A stretch of 64,000 nt of DNA from positions 2,604,001 through 2,668,000 of the forward strand of contig NZ_CP041405.1 of the NCBI RefSeq assembly GCF_007066085.1, in the 5' to 3' direction. Each line of letters opens with the position of its first letter. Position 1 is the stretch's first letter. A program made the position numbers and the translations under genes. Shown in pieces: positions 6,064-15,696 of this stretch. Source of the stretch: Paenibacillus thiaminolyticus (GTDB lineage Bacteria > Bacillota > Bacilli > Paenibacillales > Paenibacillaceae). A model generated the notes under the pieces. It was not told the origin of the DNA, searched no databases, and was given only the letters and a program-made list of their open reading frames with translations.

Positions 6064-8298
6064 CTATTGCATGTTATCGACGCTGGATCGCTTCATCGTC
6101 AAGCCAACGCGGCCTTTTTTCACATCGACGGACAGTACCCATACCGTGACATTGTCCCCGACGGAGACGACATCGAGCGGATGCTTCACATACCGATCGC
6201 TCAACTGCGAGATATGCACGAGGCCGTCGTTTTTGATGCCGATATCGACGAAGGCGCCGAAGTCAATCACGTTGCGGACTGTTCCCTTCAGCTCCATGCC
6301 CGGCTTCAAATCTTCAATCTGAAGCACGTCCGTGCGGAATACGACCGGAGGCAGTTCCTCCCGCGGGTCACGGCCCGGACGGAGCAAGCTGCCGATAATA
6401 TCCTTCAAGGTCGGGACGCCCACTTCCAGCCGTTCCGCATAGCCGTTCACGTCCACCTTCCGCAGACTCTCAGCCAGATCTGGCGTGCCGATCTTGTCGG
6501 GACGGACCCCAAGCTCCGCGAACAGCCGGTCGACTACCGGATACGATTCCGGGTGAATCGGCGTATTGTCCAGCGGATGCGCGCCATCCGGTATGCGAAG
6601 GAATCCGACGCATTGCTGGAACGCCTTCGGTCCGAGGCGGGCGACCTTGGACAGCTGCTTGCGCTCGGTGAATTTGCCGTTCTCCTCGCGGTGCTTGACA
6701 ATATTTTTGGCCAGCGTCGCATTGATGCCCGATACATAGGACAATAGCGACGGGGAAGCCGTATTGACGTCGACCCCAACGTGGTTGACCGCAGACTCCA
6801 CGACGGCACCCAGACTCTCCTCCAGACGCTTCTGTGCGACATCGTGCTGGTACTGTCCGACGCCGATCGCTTTCGGGTCGATTTTCACCAGCTCGGCGAG
6901 CGGATCCTGGAGCCTGCGGGCAATCGAGACGGCACTCCGCTCCGCTACATCGAGGCTCGGGAACTCCTCGGCCGCCAGCTTCGAAGCCGAATAGACGCTC
7001 GCCCCTGCCTCGCTGACAATCGCGTAATGAAGCTTCAAGTCCGGACGGGATTGAATCCAGTCGGCCACGAACTGCTCGGTCTCGCGCGAAGCCGTGCCGT
7101 TGCCGATGACGACCAGTCCGACGCGATAGGAATCCGCGAGCCGGTTGAATGTCTTAACGGCTTCCGCCGTCTTATGATGCGGGGCGGTCGGATACGTGAC
7201 GGCCACCTCCAGGAGCTTGCCCGTGTCGTCGACCACCGCCAGCTTGCAGCCGGTCCGGAAAGCCGGGTCGACGCCAAGCACGGTTTGTCCCCGTACCGGC
7301 GGCTGCAGCAGCAGGCTGCGCAGATTTTGCGCGAAAACTTGAATAGCCTGTTCCTCCGCCTTCTCCGTCAGTTCCCCACGCACTTCCCGCTCAATCGAAG
7401 GCGCGATCAGGCGCTTATAAGCATCCTCGATTGTGGCTTGCAGCAGATCGTTCACGACCGAAACGCCCCGGATCGTGCGCTTGCTCATATACGCTACGAT
7501 CTTGTCCACGGGAACATCGAGCGCCACCTTCAGGATGTCCTCTCTCTCCCCCCGGTTAATCGCCAGAATCCGGTGGGACGGCAGCCGCTTGACCGGCTCC
7601 GAATATTCATAGTACATCTCATAGACCGATTCCTGCTCTTTATCCTTCGCTTCGGTGCGAATGACACCCTGATCCATCGTATACCGGCGTACCCAAGCGC
7701 GTATATCCGGATCGTCACCCAGCATCTCCGCGATAATGTCCTGGGCGCCCTGCAGCGCATCCTCCGCAGCCTTAACGCCCTTCTCTTCATTTACATACGC
7801 GGACGCCTCTTGCAGCGGATCGCCCTGCCTCGGCATGGAGAGAATCCACTGGGCCAGCGGCTCGAGCCCGCGTTCCTTCGCCACGCTGGCGCGCGTCTTG
7901 CGCTTCTGCCGGTAAGGGCGGTATAAATCTTCCACTTCCTGCAGCTTCGCGGCATGGACAATCGACTCCAGCAGCGGCTCTGTCAGCTTGCCCTGTTCGT
8001 TGATGAGCCGGAGCACCTCGCGCTTCCGTTCCTCCAGACCCCGCAAATAACCGAGCCGCTCCTCGAGCGTCCGGAGCTGCGTCTCATCCAGCTCGCCGGT
8101 CATCTCCTTGCGGTACCGGGCGATGAACGGGATCGTGTTCCCTTCGTCCAACAGCTCGATCGTTCGTTGGACTTGTCCGCGTCCAAGAGACAATTCCGAG
8201 GTAAGCTGATGAAGGAGACGCTCCGGTTCGCTTGTCTTCATCTGGTCAATTGCCGCGTCTAATGCTTGAACTTCCTTCGTTTCGTCACGTACGGTCAT
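6064..8298 (-). CDS. tex: Tex family RNA-binding transcriptional accessory protein
   Basis: About 744 residues with the Tex layout: N-terminal helical region with NTIPFIARYRKEMTGELDE, a YqgF/RNase H-like domain (GVDPAFRTGCKLAVVDDTGK), helix-hairpin-helix repeats (VDVNTASPSLLSYVSGI; RKQLSKVARLGPKAF), and a C-terminal S1 RNA-binding domain (GTVRNVIDFGAFVDIGIKNDG...VHISQLS). Tex binds nucleic acids and affects transcription. The chosen ATG has AAAGGAAG 6 bp upstream; an ATG six codons earlier (8316) lacks a well placed site. Neighbours cmpA and sprT match the ydcI region of B. subtilis. Confidence 0.95.
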   Translation of the reverse strand: MTVRDETKEVQALDAAIDQMKTSEPERLLHQLTSELSLGRGQVQRTIELLDEGNTIPFIARYRKEMTGELDETQLRTLEERLGYLRGLEERKREVLRLINEQGKLTEPLLESIVHAAKLQEVEDLYRPYRQKRKTRASVAKERGLEPLAQWILSMPRQGDPLQEASAYVNEEKGVKAAEDALQGAQDIIAEMLGDDPDIRAWVRRYTMDQGVIRTEAKDKEQESVYEMYYEYSEPVKRLPSHRILAINRGEREDILKVALDVPVDKIVAYMSKRTIRGVSVVNDLLQATIEDAYKRLIAPSIEREVRGELTEKAEEQAIQVFAQNLRSLLLQPPVRGQTVLGVDPAFRTGCKLAVVDDTGKLLEVAVTYPTAPHHKTAEAVKTFNRLADSYRVGLVVIGNGTASRETEQFVADWIQSRPDLKLHYAIVSEAGASVYSASKLAAEEFPSLDVAERSAVSIARRLQDPLAELVKIDPKAIGVGQYQHDVAQKRLEESLGAVVESAVNHVGVDVNTASPSLLSYVSGINATLAKNIVKHREENGKFTERKQLSKVARLGPKAFQQCVGFLRIPDGAHPLDNTPIHPESYPVVDRLFAELGVRPDKIGTPDLAESLRKVDVNGYAERLEVGVPTLKDIIGSLLRPGRDPREELPPVVFRTDVLQIEDLKPGMELKGTVRNVIDFGAFVDIGIKNDGLVHISQLSDRYVKHPLDVVSVGDNVTVWVLSVDVKKGRVGLTMKRSSVDNMQ

Positions 8299-8871
8299 GT
8301 ATGACTTCCTTTCCATACCTGTTTCTGCAACCCTTTACAACCTACTCATTATTGTCGCAAAAACAAGCCGCAAAATCCACACTCTTCTTCATTGCGCCCT
8401 TCATGCCTATATGCAGAAAGACGACCGGATGCGTTGGGGAACTCTGCGCTGGACGTGCTTCGACATTTCCTGTCTCCGTTCCTTGCATCCCACGGCGGCT
8501 CACGTCGAATTCGGAGAGAATATGAAGCCTTCCCGGCTGGGTCAGGGCTTTTCGGACTAAGTGCTGTGACGTTAGGAGCATTTTAGCCGAATCATGTTCC
8601 GTCTGATTGTCAAGATTGTTGCGCTTATGTACAATTTAGAACACAACTAGAGCACTATAATGGCAGCATGCATCATATGCCATATGAAAGGAGGCCCGTA
8701 ATGTCTCGCGGGCAACGGTATGTTGTCCCGCCGCGCCGCTATCGCGCACGAGAATATAAACGCAACATCGCCCCTATGAAGAACCGGCTATGCAAAAACA
8801 AGGTTTATTATGGCTGTGAACCTATCGGCAATCCTTTTCACCAAACTTATTTAGAGATAAGGAGTGTTCGA
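8299..8871. other. Intergenic region upstream of the M60 peptidase
   Basis: 8299-8606 holds nothing I can recognise. 8607-8635 is a promoter. 8701-8871 is an open frame continuous with the peptidase gene and preceded by its own AAAGGAGG, so it could be an alternative N-terminal extension. Confidence 0.5.
8607..8635 (+). promoter_or_regulatory. Predicted sigma-A promoter of the M60 peptidase gene
   Basis: TTGTCA, 17 bp, then TACAAT. The predicted start near 8642 gives a leader of about 60 nt to the ATG at 8701 or 230 nt to the ATG at 8872. Confidence 0.6.
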
Positions 8872-11343
8872 ATGTTGAATAAAAAGCTATCCGGTATCCG
8901 CGCGATCTGGTCAATGACTCTCGCTTTATCCCTGCTGCAGCCTGCCCTCCAAATCCATGCCGAGCCTGCCTCATCTGGGCAGCAGTTCTCTTCTTCCGTA
9001 AATGCAACTGCACCATCCTACTCCCAGCATGATCTCGACGTGCTCAGCCGTGATCTGGACGGCATTCCTCTGGACGGCAATTCCTATAACGGCGGCGTGG
9101 CCGCATTCGGGGAGCATGCCTTCGCCGTTGCTGCCGATCCGCGCTCAACCTCGATTATGGCCGCGGCCCGCTACGGCCAAGGCCGCATCGCCGCAATTGG
9201 CGGAGAGGCATACTTCAAGCTTACCGAGCCCGATTCGAGCGGAAATGCGATCATCGCCCGCAACATATTGAACTGGATTACGGAAGATTTACCGCTCAGC
9301 TATGAACAAGCCCGCGCGGGACAAGGCCGTATTGCCGTCATTACGAAGACTTCGGATTTCGCCGCCCGTCCGGATCTGCCTATCGATATTACCCATGTCG
9401 ACCGATGGACGGCCACAGATGAGAACGGCAAGACTCTGCTTAATCCCGATGCATTTCCGGTTGCCTTTATCGACTATACCTATGTGGAGGAAGAGGAAGT
9501 GCAGCCGCTGCTGGACTACATACAGGAAGGCGGCCGCCTCGTCTTCGCCGCCAAGGGCTGGGTATTCGAGCAGTATCCATCCGTCTCGAAGGGCACCGTT
9601 CAAGCCCCTGCATCCCTCGCATCCGATTATCCGCTGCAGCGCCTCCTGAATACGGCGGGCTTGTCGCTCATGAACAACCAGGCCACGACATGGGATGGTT
9701 CGGCGCCGTTCCTGAATCTGTCCCAGGCCGCTCACTATGACGCGAACCATATTATGGCCGAAGCCAAAGCGATTGAAGCCGGAACGAAAACAATCGGCGA
9801 AGCCGCCATCGGGTTCCCCGATTCCGACGGCAAGGCCAAAATGAATATCATCACCCTGACATTGGGCTCGACGCTCGGCTCCCTGTCTCCGGCAAGCCCG
9901 GTATATGCCCAGGTCCAGGAGGATGCGGCCAAACTGGGCGGCATGACGCTGCCTGTCGAGCCTCCCGCCAAGCCATACAGTGCATCTCTGCTGCCTGCCC
10001 TGATGGAACGGCTTCTTCGCGATCCGTCCGGCGCCAAATCGCCTTTCGCGGATGCGTTCCCAGGGAAAGCCGAAGCCGGCGCTCCGGAAGTAGCCAACAA
10101 GCGCATTTGGGTTGATTTAGACTATTCCACCTACTCCTACCTGCGCCAATTCTACGTGCCTCAGAACTGGATCAGCACCGGCGTGTACGCAGAAGCGGGC
10201 AAGCCGATTACGATCGATGTCCCGGAAGGGACCACGAATCTGGATGTCCAGATTGGGGCTCATACCGACAACCTGAGCAGCTTGTCGCTGGACAACTGGA
10301 AGCGCGCCCCGGTTATTACGAAGCGGGAAACATTGTCTCCGGGAAGAAATACGATTACAAGCCCTTATGGAGGCCTCATCTATTTGATTCCGACACAGCC
10401 GAATCCAGGAACTGCCGTCACGGTCAATCTGAACGGCGGCGTTCAAGCCCCCTATTACATTAAAGGCACGACAAAGCTGAAGGATTGGCAGGATACGATT
10501 CGCCATTACGGGTCGCCTTGGGCCGAGCTTCAAACCGATCGAGTCATTTTGACCCTTCCTTCGGAGTACGTCCGCAATCTCGATCATCCGGATGAAGTGC
10601 TGAAGCTGTGGGACGACATGCTGACCGAATATGACAAGCTCGTCGGCACGGCGCCGAACCGAAGCTTGCCTCATCGAAGCATCTCCCTGCCTTACCGCTA
10701 TGTGGGAGACATCCAGATCAGCGCCGGCTTCATGCATGCCGGATACCCGATCATGTTCTTCAACGATCCGTCCGCCATCGATGCGGTTACCGTGGATGGC
10801 ATCAAAACACTGGACGGATGGGGTTGGTGGCATGAGACGGGCCATGAATATCAGCAAAATGCCTGGACCTGGGGCAAGGTGACGGAAGTAACCGTTAACA
10901 TTTTCTCCCTGTACATTCAGGATCACTTCGGCAATCCGTCACGCCTGCTGCAGAAGCGCTCCGACGGCACGACCATCTATGACACGGCCTTCAAATACAT
11001 CGAGACGACAAATGCGGACAAAAACTTCAATGATGACAATCAGGCAGATGTCTGGACGCGTCTTGTCATGTTCCGCCAGCTTCAGCTCGCTTACGGCTGG
11101 GATCTGTACACAAAGCTGAACCATGACGTTCGCGAGATGCCTGCCGATCTGCTGCCGAAGACCGATCAAGAACGCATCGATTTGTTCGTGACGAAGGCGT
11201 CGCAACTGAGCGGAAATAACTTGCTGGAGTTTTTCGACAAATGGGGCCTAAAATATTCCGCTTCCGCCAAGAGCAAGGTCGAGGCAATGAAATTGCCCAG
11301 GCCAAAAAAAACGATCTGGACATTGAAGGACAAGGAAAAATGA
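8872..11343 (+). CDS. Secreted M60-family (enhancin-like) zinc metallopeptidase
   Basis: 823 residues. A signal peptide (basic start, hydrophobic core near residues 11-25, cleavage likely after QIHA) is followed by an amidotransferase-like Rossmann region (about 50-300) and a beta-rich part with VYAEAGKPITIDVP. The gluzincin motif HETGHEYQQ, with the downstream glutamate in KVTEVTVN, defines peptidase M60. M60 enzymes cleave mucin-type glycoproteins, suggesting action on host or plant glycoproteins. The ATG at 8872 has AAGGAG 8 bp upstream and directly precedes the signal peptide. An in-frame ATG at 8701 with a stronger AAAGGAGG would add 57 residues, arginine-rich at their start, in front of the signal peptide. 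Confidence 0.88.
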   Translation: MLNKKLSGIRAIWSMTLALSLLQPALQIHAEPASSGQQFSSSVNATAPSYSQHDLDVLSRDLDGIPLDGNSYNGGVAAFGEHAFAVAADPRSTSIMAAARYGQGRIAAIGGEAYFKLTEPDSSGNAIIARNILNWITEDLPLSYEQARAGQGRIAVITKTSDFAARPDLPIDITHVDRWTATDENGKTLLNPDAFPVAFIDYTYVEEEEVQPLLDYIQEGGRLVFAAKGWVFEQYPSVSKGTVQAPASLASDYPLQRLLNTAGLSLMNNQATTWDGSAPFLNLSQAAHYDANHIMAEAKAIEAGTKTIGEAAIGFPDSDGKAKMNIITLTLGSTLGSLSPASPVYAQVQEDAAKLGGMTLPVEPPAKPYSASLLPALMERLLRDPSGAKSPFADAFPGKAEAGAPEVANKRIWVDLDYSTYSYLRQFYVPQNWISTGVYAEAGKPITIDVPEGTTNLDVQIGAHTDNLSSLSLDNWKRAPVITKRETLSPGRNTITSPYGGLIYLIPTQPNPGTAVTVNLNGGVQAPYYIKGTTKLKDWQDTIRHYGSPWAELQTDRVILTLPSEYVRNLDHPDEVLKLWDDMLTEYDKLVGTAPNRSLPHRSISLPYRYVGDIQISAGFMHAGYPIMFFNDPSAIDAVTVDGIKTLDGWGWWHETGHEYQQNAWTWGKVTEVTVNIFSLYIQDHFGNPSRLLQKRSDGTTIYDTAFKYIETTNADKNFNDDNQADVWTRLVMFRQLQLAYGWDLYTKLNHDVREMPADLLPKTDQERIDLFVTKASQLSGNNLLEFFDKWGLKYSASAKSKVEAMKLPRPKKTIWTLKDKEK

Positions 11344-11394
11344 TTAGCAGCATAAACAGGCAGATATCCGCATACGCACAAAAGCGACAAGGGG

Positions 11395-11885
11395 ATGGCG
11401 CGTTGCCGCCGTCCCTTCTCTTATGTTCAGGTACTCGCTTGGGGATACCTTCCAGGTTCCTTCAGCCCAATATCCCTACCGCTCAGAATGGAAGTCCTTG
11501 AGGGCTTGTTCGTATTTGGGTTGTTCGTTTGTTCGTATTCGGGTCTCACCTCGTTTCGAATCCTTGTGATTATTCTCCCTGTCGAACAGGTAAAATATCC
11601 TCCAACGTCCCTTATGAGGAATCTCCCTTCCGCTCAGGATCCCTTATTTTCTGAGGTGTTGGGATAGTGGATATATAGTGAAAGTGAAAGAAATGGCTGG
11701 TATGAATGTCCTGACTGCTCTGAGTCACGGGGATGTCGAGCGTAAGAGACACAAATTGCTTCGTATAGCCGGCCTTGGCTGTTCTGACTCATGGGGATAT
11801 TGAACATAAGAGGCACAGATGACTCGTATAGCCGGCCTTGGCTGCTCTGAGCCTCGGGGATATTGAACATAAGAGGCATATATAT
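11395..11885. repeat. Degenerate repeat field with GGGATA-N(6-7)-TAAGAGGC units in both orientations
   Basis: Three related units near 11700-11885 share CTGA..., GGGAT and (A/G)TAAGAG(G/A)CAC, followed by TATAGCCGGCCTTGG, with a period of about 63 bp. Upstream (11420-11640) degenerate fragments of the opposite orientation, such as ATATCCCTACCGCTCAG, are present. The core resembles the much cleaner array at 59100-59988. The frames here show no ribosome binding sites, so I see no gene. Confidence 0.65.
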
Positions 11886-11966
11886 GCCGCCAGCCCCTCA
11901 AGCAGGCAACAAAAAAAGGCAGGGGCCAGCCCCCGCCCAATGATACAGGTCTTTCAAACGCGGTAA

Positions 11967-11990
11967 CAAAAAAACGAGGCAGGCCTCGTT
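11967..11990 (-). terminator. Intrinsic terminator of the ndoAI-ndoA unit
   Basis: On the minus strand AACGAGGC pairs with GCCTCGTT and is followed by seven T, 18 bp after the toxin stop codon. Confidence 0.85.
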
Positions 11991-12008
11991 CAGTCGGTCG
12001 TATCGGTT

Positions 12009-12359
12009 TTAAAAATCAATCAATCCGAGGCTGATAAGCAGCCCGTCATCGACCTTGCGCATCGTCTCTTCATCTAAGTGCGTTATTTTGTCAGTGAGCC
12101 GTTGTTTGTCGATGGTGCGGATCTGTTCCAGCAAAATGACGGAGTCGCGGTCGAAGCCATGCGTCTTCGCATCAATTTCAACATGGGTCGGCAATTTGGC
12201 CTTCTGAATCTGCGCCGTAATTGCCGCCACGATGACGGTTGGGCTGAACCGGTTCCCGATATCATTCTGAATGACGAGAACGGGACGCACCCCTCCCTGC
12301 TCTGAACCTACGACGGGCGATAAATCCGCAAAAAAAACGTCGCCGCGCTTTACAATCAA
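12009..12359 (-). CDS. ndoA: Type II toxin EndoA/MazF, endoribonuclease
   Basis: The 116-residue protein begins [20 protein letters not shown] and contains [12 protein letters not shown] and RTIDKQRL, nearly invariant in the Bacillus EndoA (NdoA/YdcE) group of MazF toxins. It cleaves single-stranded mRNA at short sites (UACAU in B. subtilis) and is held inactive by EndoAI. It starts 3 bp after the antitoxin stop, so the two are cotranslated. Full length and intact. Confidence 0.97.
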   Translation of the reverse strand: MIVKRGDVFFADLSPVVGSEQGGVRPVLVIQNDIGNRFSPTVIVAAITAQIQKAKLPTHVEIDAKTHGFDRDSVILLEQIRTIDKQRLTDKITHLDEETMRKVDDGLLISLGLIDF

Positions 12360-12362
12360 TGT

Positions 12363-12644
12363 CTACACCCCGCTAACCAGGCGGTCGAGCGTGCCATCCG
12401 CTTCGACTTCTGCGTAAAAAGCCTCGGATGCCATCGTCAAGTTAATTTTGGCCATTTCCATATAGCCGCGCTGCATCGATTCACGGATGTGACGCTTCTT
12501 GCGCTCTTGCAAATACAACTTCATCGCTTGGCGAATGAACTCGCTTCGATTCGATTTTTCCATAGCAACGATACCGTCCACTTCTTGCAATAGTTGGTCG
12601 GGCAAGCTGATCATAATTCGTTTGGTGTTCTGAATATTAGCCAC
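12363..12644 (-). CDS. ndoAI: Antitoxin EndoAI/MazE, ribbon-helix-helix
   Basis: 93 residues from a GTG start (reading VANIQNTKRIMISLPDQLL), the same length as B. subtilis EndoAI. The N-terminus forms a CopG-like ribbon-helix-helix DNA-binding fold (RIMISLPDQLLQEVDGIVAMEKSNRSEFIRQ, about residues 10-40). The C-terminal RRGYMEMAKINL-like segment (QRGYMEMAKINLTMASEAF) is the toxin-binding part. A TTG six codons upstream would extend the protein, but the GTG fits the family. It lies downstream of alr, as in Bacillus. Antitoxins of this class usually repress their own promoter with the toxin. Confidence 0.93.
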   Translation of the reverse strand: MANIQNTKRIMISLPDQLLQEVDGIVAMEKSNRSEFIRQAMKLYLQERKKRHIRESMQRGYMEMAKINLTMASEAFYAEVEADGTLDRLVSGV

Positions 12645-12715
12645 CTGTCCTCGCACCCCCAAAGCCTTTGCTGCCTAGTACCCATTATGTCGATTCTGTA
12701 GAAAAATTATACAAC

Positions 12716-12729
12716 AGCATATATATGCT
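12716..12729 (-). promoter_or_regulatory. Palindrome next to a TATAAT box upstream of ndoAI
   Basis: AGCATATATATGCT is a perfect 14-bp palindrome, about 70 bp before the antitoxin start. A TATAAT box lies immediately downstream on the minus strand, without a recognisable -35. It could be an autoregulatory operator, but AT-rich palindromes also arise by chance. Confidence 0.35.
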
Positions 12730-12894
12730 ACATCCATATCGAGTATGTTGCAGACCTTCTGCCTACAGACAATCCCTGATACTTATTCTCTCTTCAACGT
12801 GAAAATCCTGCCGAAAATGTAAAAATGATTTCGGTAAAAGGTGCCATTCCCCTAAATTGCCACAATTTATGGCAGATTTGGCGTATGCCTCCTC

Positions 12895-14088
12895 TTACAG
12901 CAACGGGTTAATGACTTTGACGGGCTTACCGCTCTCGATATAGAGGCGCGGCATACGATGGGCAACCATGCAGACGACTTCATAATGAATCGTCCCGAGA
13001 TGCTCGGCGATCTCCTCCGCTGTAATGCGCTCTTCTCCCTGCTCGCCAAGGAGAACCACTTCTTCTCCCGGTCCCGGCAAGGGCCCATCATGACCGAGCG
13101 GCTCCAGCGAGACCATGCATTGATCCATACAGATGCGCCCCAGCACCGGGACGCGCTGACCGCGGATCAGCATATGCGCTTTCCCGCTTAGCATGCGGGA
13201 ATACCCATCCGCATATCCGACAGGAATGGTCGCAATGCATTCCTCCGCGCTCGTATAGTAGTGCATGCCGTAGCTGATCGCCTCACCAGCGGTAACCGTC
13301 TTCGCATGGACGATGGCCGTCTTGAGGCTAAGCACTGGCCGCAATTGAATTCGCTGCCGGTTCACATCGGCTGACGGGTACAACCCGTAGGCGCTAATGC
13401 CCACCCTTACCATATCATATGCGGATTCAGGCAATTCCATTGCCGCCGCACTGTTGCTCGCATGTATCAACGGAACGGACAGTTCCTGTCTTGTCAGCTC
13501 ATCGATGACGGCCTGGAACCGCTCCTGCTGCAGACGGCTGTATGCTTGATCCTTCTCATCTGCACCTGCGAAATGGGTAAACATCCCTTCGACCAGGACA
13601 CCCGCTATCGACTGCAAGCGGCGCACGCAACCGGCCGTATCCTCCGGCGTGCGAAGACCCAGTCGTCCCATGCCGGTATCCGTCTTGACATGCACCTTGA
13701 GCAGGCGCCCTCCGCACCGGGCCGACAGTCCAGGTGCCTCTTCCTCCAGCTTGCGGATACACTCCTCGGTAAATACCGTCAAGGAGATATCATGCTCAAA
13801 GGCGGCTTCAATCCCGGCAGGCGGCGTATAGCCCAGTACCAATATCGGCACCTGTACGCCGGCCCGGCGCAATTGCACGGCTTCATCCAGGAACGCCACG
13901 TTCACATAATCCGCTCCGAACCGTTCCGCGGCGCGCGCGATCTCCACGGCGCCATGTCCGTAAGCGTTCGCCTTCACACAGACGCTCAGCTTCGTAGCAG
14001 ACGGAAGCGCGGCACGAAAAGCTTCCATATTGTGATGCAGCGCATCCAGCGAAATCTCCGCTCGCGTCGGACGGTAATACGCCTCCAT
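12895..14088 (-). CDS. alr: Alanine racemase
   Basis: 397 residues, the usual length. The PLP-binding motif VKANAYGHG (Lys39) is near the N-terminus and the catalytic tyrosine region AISYGMHYY is near residue 270. TFTHFA-like GMFTHFAGADE and IPVGYADGYSR are also conserved. The enzyme interconverts L- and D-alanine for peptidoglycan, and possibly for spore germination control. The ATG is preceded by GAAGGTGA. The gene order ydcC-alr-ndoAI-ndoA matches B. subtilis alrA. Confidence 0.97.
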   Translation of the reverse strand: MEAYYRPTRAEISLDALHHNMEAFRAALPSATKLSVCVKANAYGHGAVEIARAAERFGADYVNVAFLDEAVQLRRAGVQVPILVLGYTPPAGIEAAFEHDISLTVFTEECIRKLEEEAPGLSARCGGRLLKVHVKTDTGMGRLGLRTPEDTAGCVRRLQSIAGVLVEGMFTHFAGADEKDQAYSRLQQERFQAVIDELTRQELSVPLIHASNSAAAMELPESAYDMVRVGISAYGLYPSADVNRQRIQLRPVLSLKTAIVHAKTVTAGEAISYGMHYYTSAEECIATIPVGYADGYSRMLSGKAHMLIRGQRVPVLGRICMDQCMVSLEPLGHDGPLPGPGEEVVLLGEQGEERITAEEIAEHLGTIHYEVVCMVAHRMPRLYIESGKPVKVINPLL

Positions 14089-14329
14089 GGTCAGTCACCT
14101 TCTTCATGTCTGTTCATCCCGTTCCATGTAACAAACCTATGTTAATGCCCATGGCGGAGACTGTCAACCAAAGAGAGATGGAAATAACCAACCATTACAT
14201 AGGAAAATTCCGCTGCTCGCGGTCGGTCGTTGGACGGAGATGCGCTGATTCGCGCTGCGCACCGATCACGAGAAGGTCCGCATCCGTGGAGTGCCACGGA
14301 ATACGGACCGGAGAACTGTGCTGCAGCCG

Positions 14330-15448
14330 TTATTTCCCAGGCTGATCCACGAGCGATTGTGCAATTTTCACCATTTCTTGTTCCGGCAGGTCGCCGCTGA
14401 GCATCCGATACTTGACTCCCTCATAGGTCCAAGTCAGCGTCTTCTGTTCCTCGCCGGTCATTTGTCCATAGGTGAAGCCCAGATCCACCGCCTTCGACCC
14501 GCCGACCTGAAGCCCGACTTCCATATCCTTCGGCCGGGATTCGATCAGCGTGAACGAATATGTGCCCGTATAGCGCATCATGACCGGATGATCTCCATTG
14601 TTCGGAAGCTCCTTCTCATCGAGCTTCGCCACGCCTTCCGGCAGATAGGACGGTTCAATCAAGCCGAACGGCCCCATATCCTCTTCCACGTTCGCGCTGT
14701 CATGCTGCTGCTCTGCCGCATCCGTGCCTTCAGCTCCGTCCGTAGGGGCGAGCGTCTCCTGCGATGGCAGCTGTCCGTTCTCATCCAACTCGCCGTTCGG
14801 GATCATCGCATGATTCATGCCTGTCATATTGCGCTGCATGTCGAAGGAATCTTTATCGAATTTTTTGCCGAATTCGAATTGATTGAACTTCATCTCGACG
14901 ACAACCTGCGCCTCCGAATCGGTGACCTGCACCTGCTTCGGCGTGTAATCGCTCTTGTGCAGCCAGATCTTCTGGCGGACGAGCGAGTCGGTCTGATAAT
15001 CGGCTGCCACATCGAATACATAGCTGTCGCCATCCTCGGTGAACTGGCGGCCCTCATCCGAGAGAATGCTGCGGACCAAGGTCTGATAGAGATATACCTG
15101 TCCTTGATTCTCCGGCCATTCGCTCTGGAAGCGGAATATCTTCTTGAGGCTCGGCGTCAGCACGAACACGCCCTCTTCATTGCGAAGCACGATCTGCTTG
15201 ATGTCCTTCTTCTCGTTCGTCAGCTCAATCCGATAATAGGTCGGATCCTGATACCACACCTCCACGCGATACTGCAGCGGCTGAGTACCGGAATGCAGCG
15301 TCATCGTGCCGATGCCGGCATAGCTTTCCAATTTGCTCATTACTTGATCCAGGTCATGGACCACATCGGTTGCGTCCTTCTTCCCGCAGCCGGCGACCAG
15401 GATCGCCACACTCATCACGATGGCCAACATCCACGTGATTCGACGCAT
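14330..15448 (-). CDS. Outer-surface lipoprotein, YdcC/LolA-like
   Basis: 372 residues with a lipoprotein signal (MRRITWMLAIVMSVAILVAGC; lipobox cysteine at 21). The body has the LolA-like beta fold pattern, with LESYAGIGTMTLHSG and YRIELTNEKKDIKQIVLRNEEGVFV, as in Bacillus YdcC. The C-terminal third (PSYLPEGVAKLDEKEL...) resembles DUF4367-type domains, joined by an acidic Thr/Glu/Asp-rich linker (about 235-275). It should be anchored to the outer face of the membrane. Its position upstream of alr is conserved in Bacillaceae. Its molecular function is unknown. Confidence 0.88.
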   Translation of the reverse strand: MRRITWMLAIVMSVAILVAGCGKKDATDVVHDLDQVMSKLESYAGIGTMTLHSGTQPLQYRVEVWYQDPTYYRIELTNEKKDIKQIVLRNEEGVFVLTPSLKKIFRFQSEWPENQGQVYLYQTLVRSILSDEGRQFTEDGDSYVFDVAADYQTDSLVRQKIWLHKSDYTPKQVQVTDSEAQVVVEMKFNQFEFGKKFDKDSFDMQRNMTGMNHAMIPNGELDENGQLPSQETLAPTDGAEGTDAAEQQHDSANVEEDMGPFGLIEPSYLPEGVAKLDEKELPNNGDHPVMMRYTGTYSFTLIESRPKDMEVGLQVGGSKAVDLGFTYGQMTGEEQKTLTWTYEGVKYRMLSGDLPEQEMVKIAQSLVDQPGK

Positions 15449-15640
15449 GTAATCATCCCCTCTGACATGAGTATTCTTCGATTCGGTGTACTCCGCATCA
15501 CTGATAACATGTCTATGAGGGACCTTGGCCGATTATGCGGACTAGTTTGACGAGCCTTCGCCGGTCTCGAACCGGCTATCGACTGATGGATCGGCTTCCA
15601 GCACGGCGGCTGCCACGGACCTTGAGCGAGTGAAAAAGCG

Positions 15641-15679
15641 AAAGCCTTCCGATCATGATGCAGCGGTCGGAAGGCTTCT
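15641..15679 (-). terminator. Intrinsic terminator of the SLH protein gene
   Basis: On the minus strand AAGCCTTCCGA pairs with TCGGAAGGCTT and is followed by CGCTTTTTC. It lies 18 bp past the stop codon. Confidence 0.75.
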
Positions 15680-15696
15680 ATCAGGCTGCAGCAGCC

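Noticed and set aside
8342..8581. Minus-strand 79-codon frame between tex and the M60 gene
   Set aside because: No ribosome binding site, no recognisable family and unusual composition.
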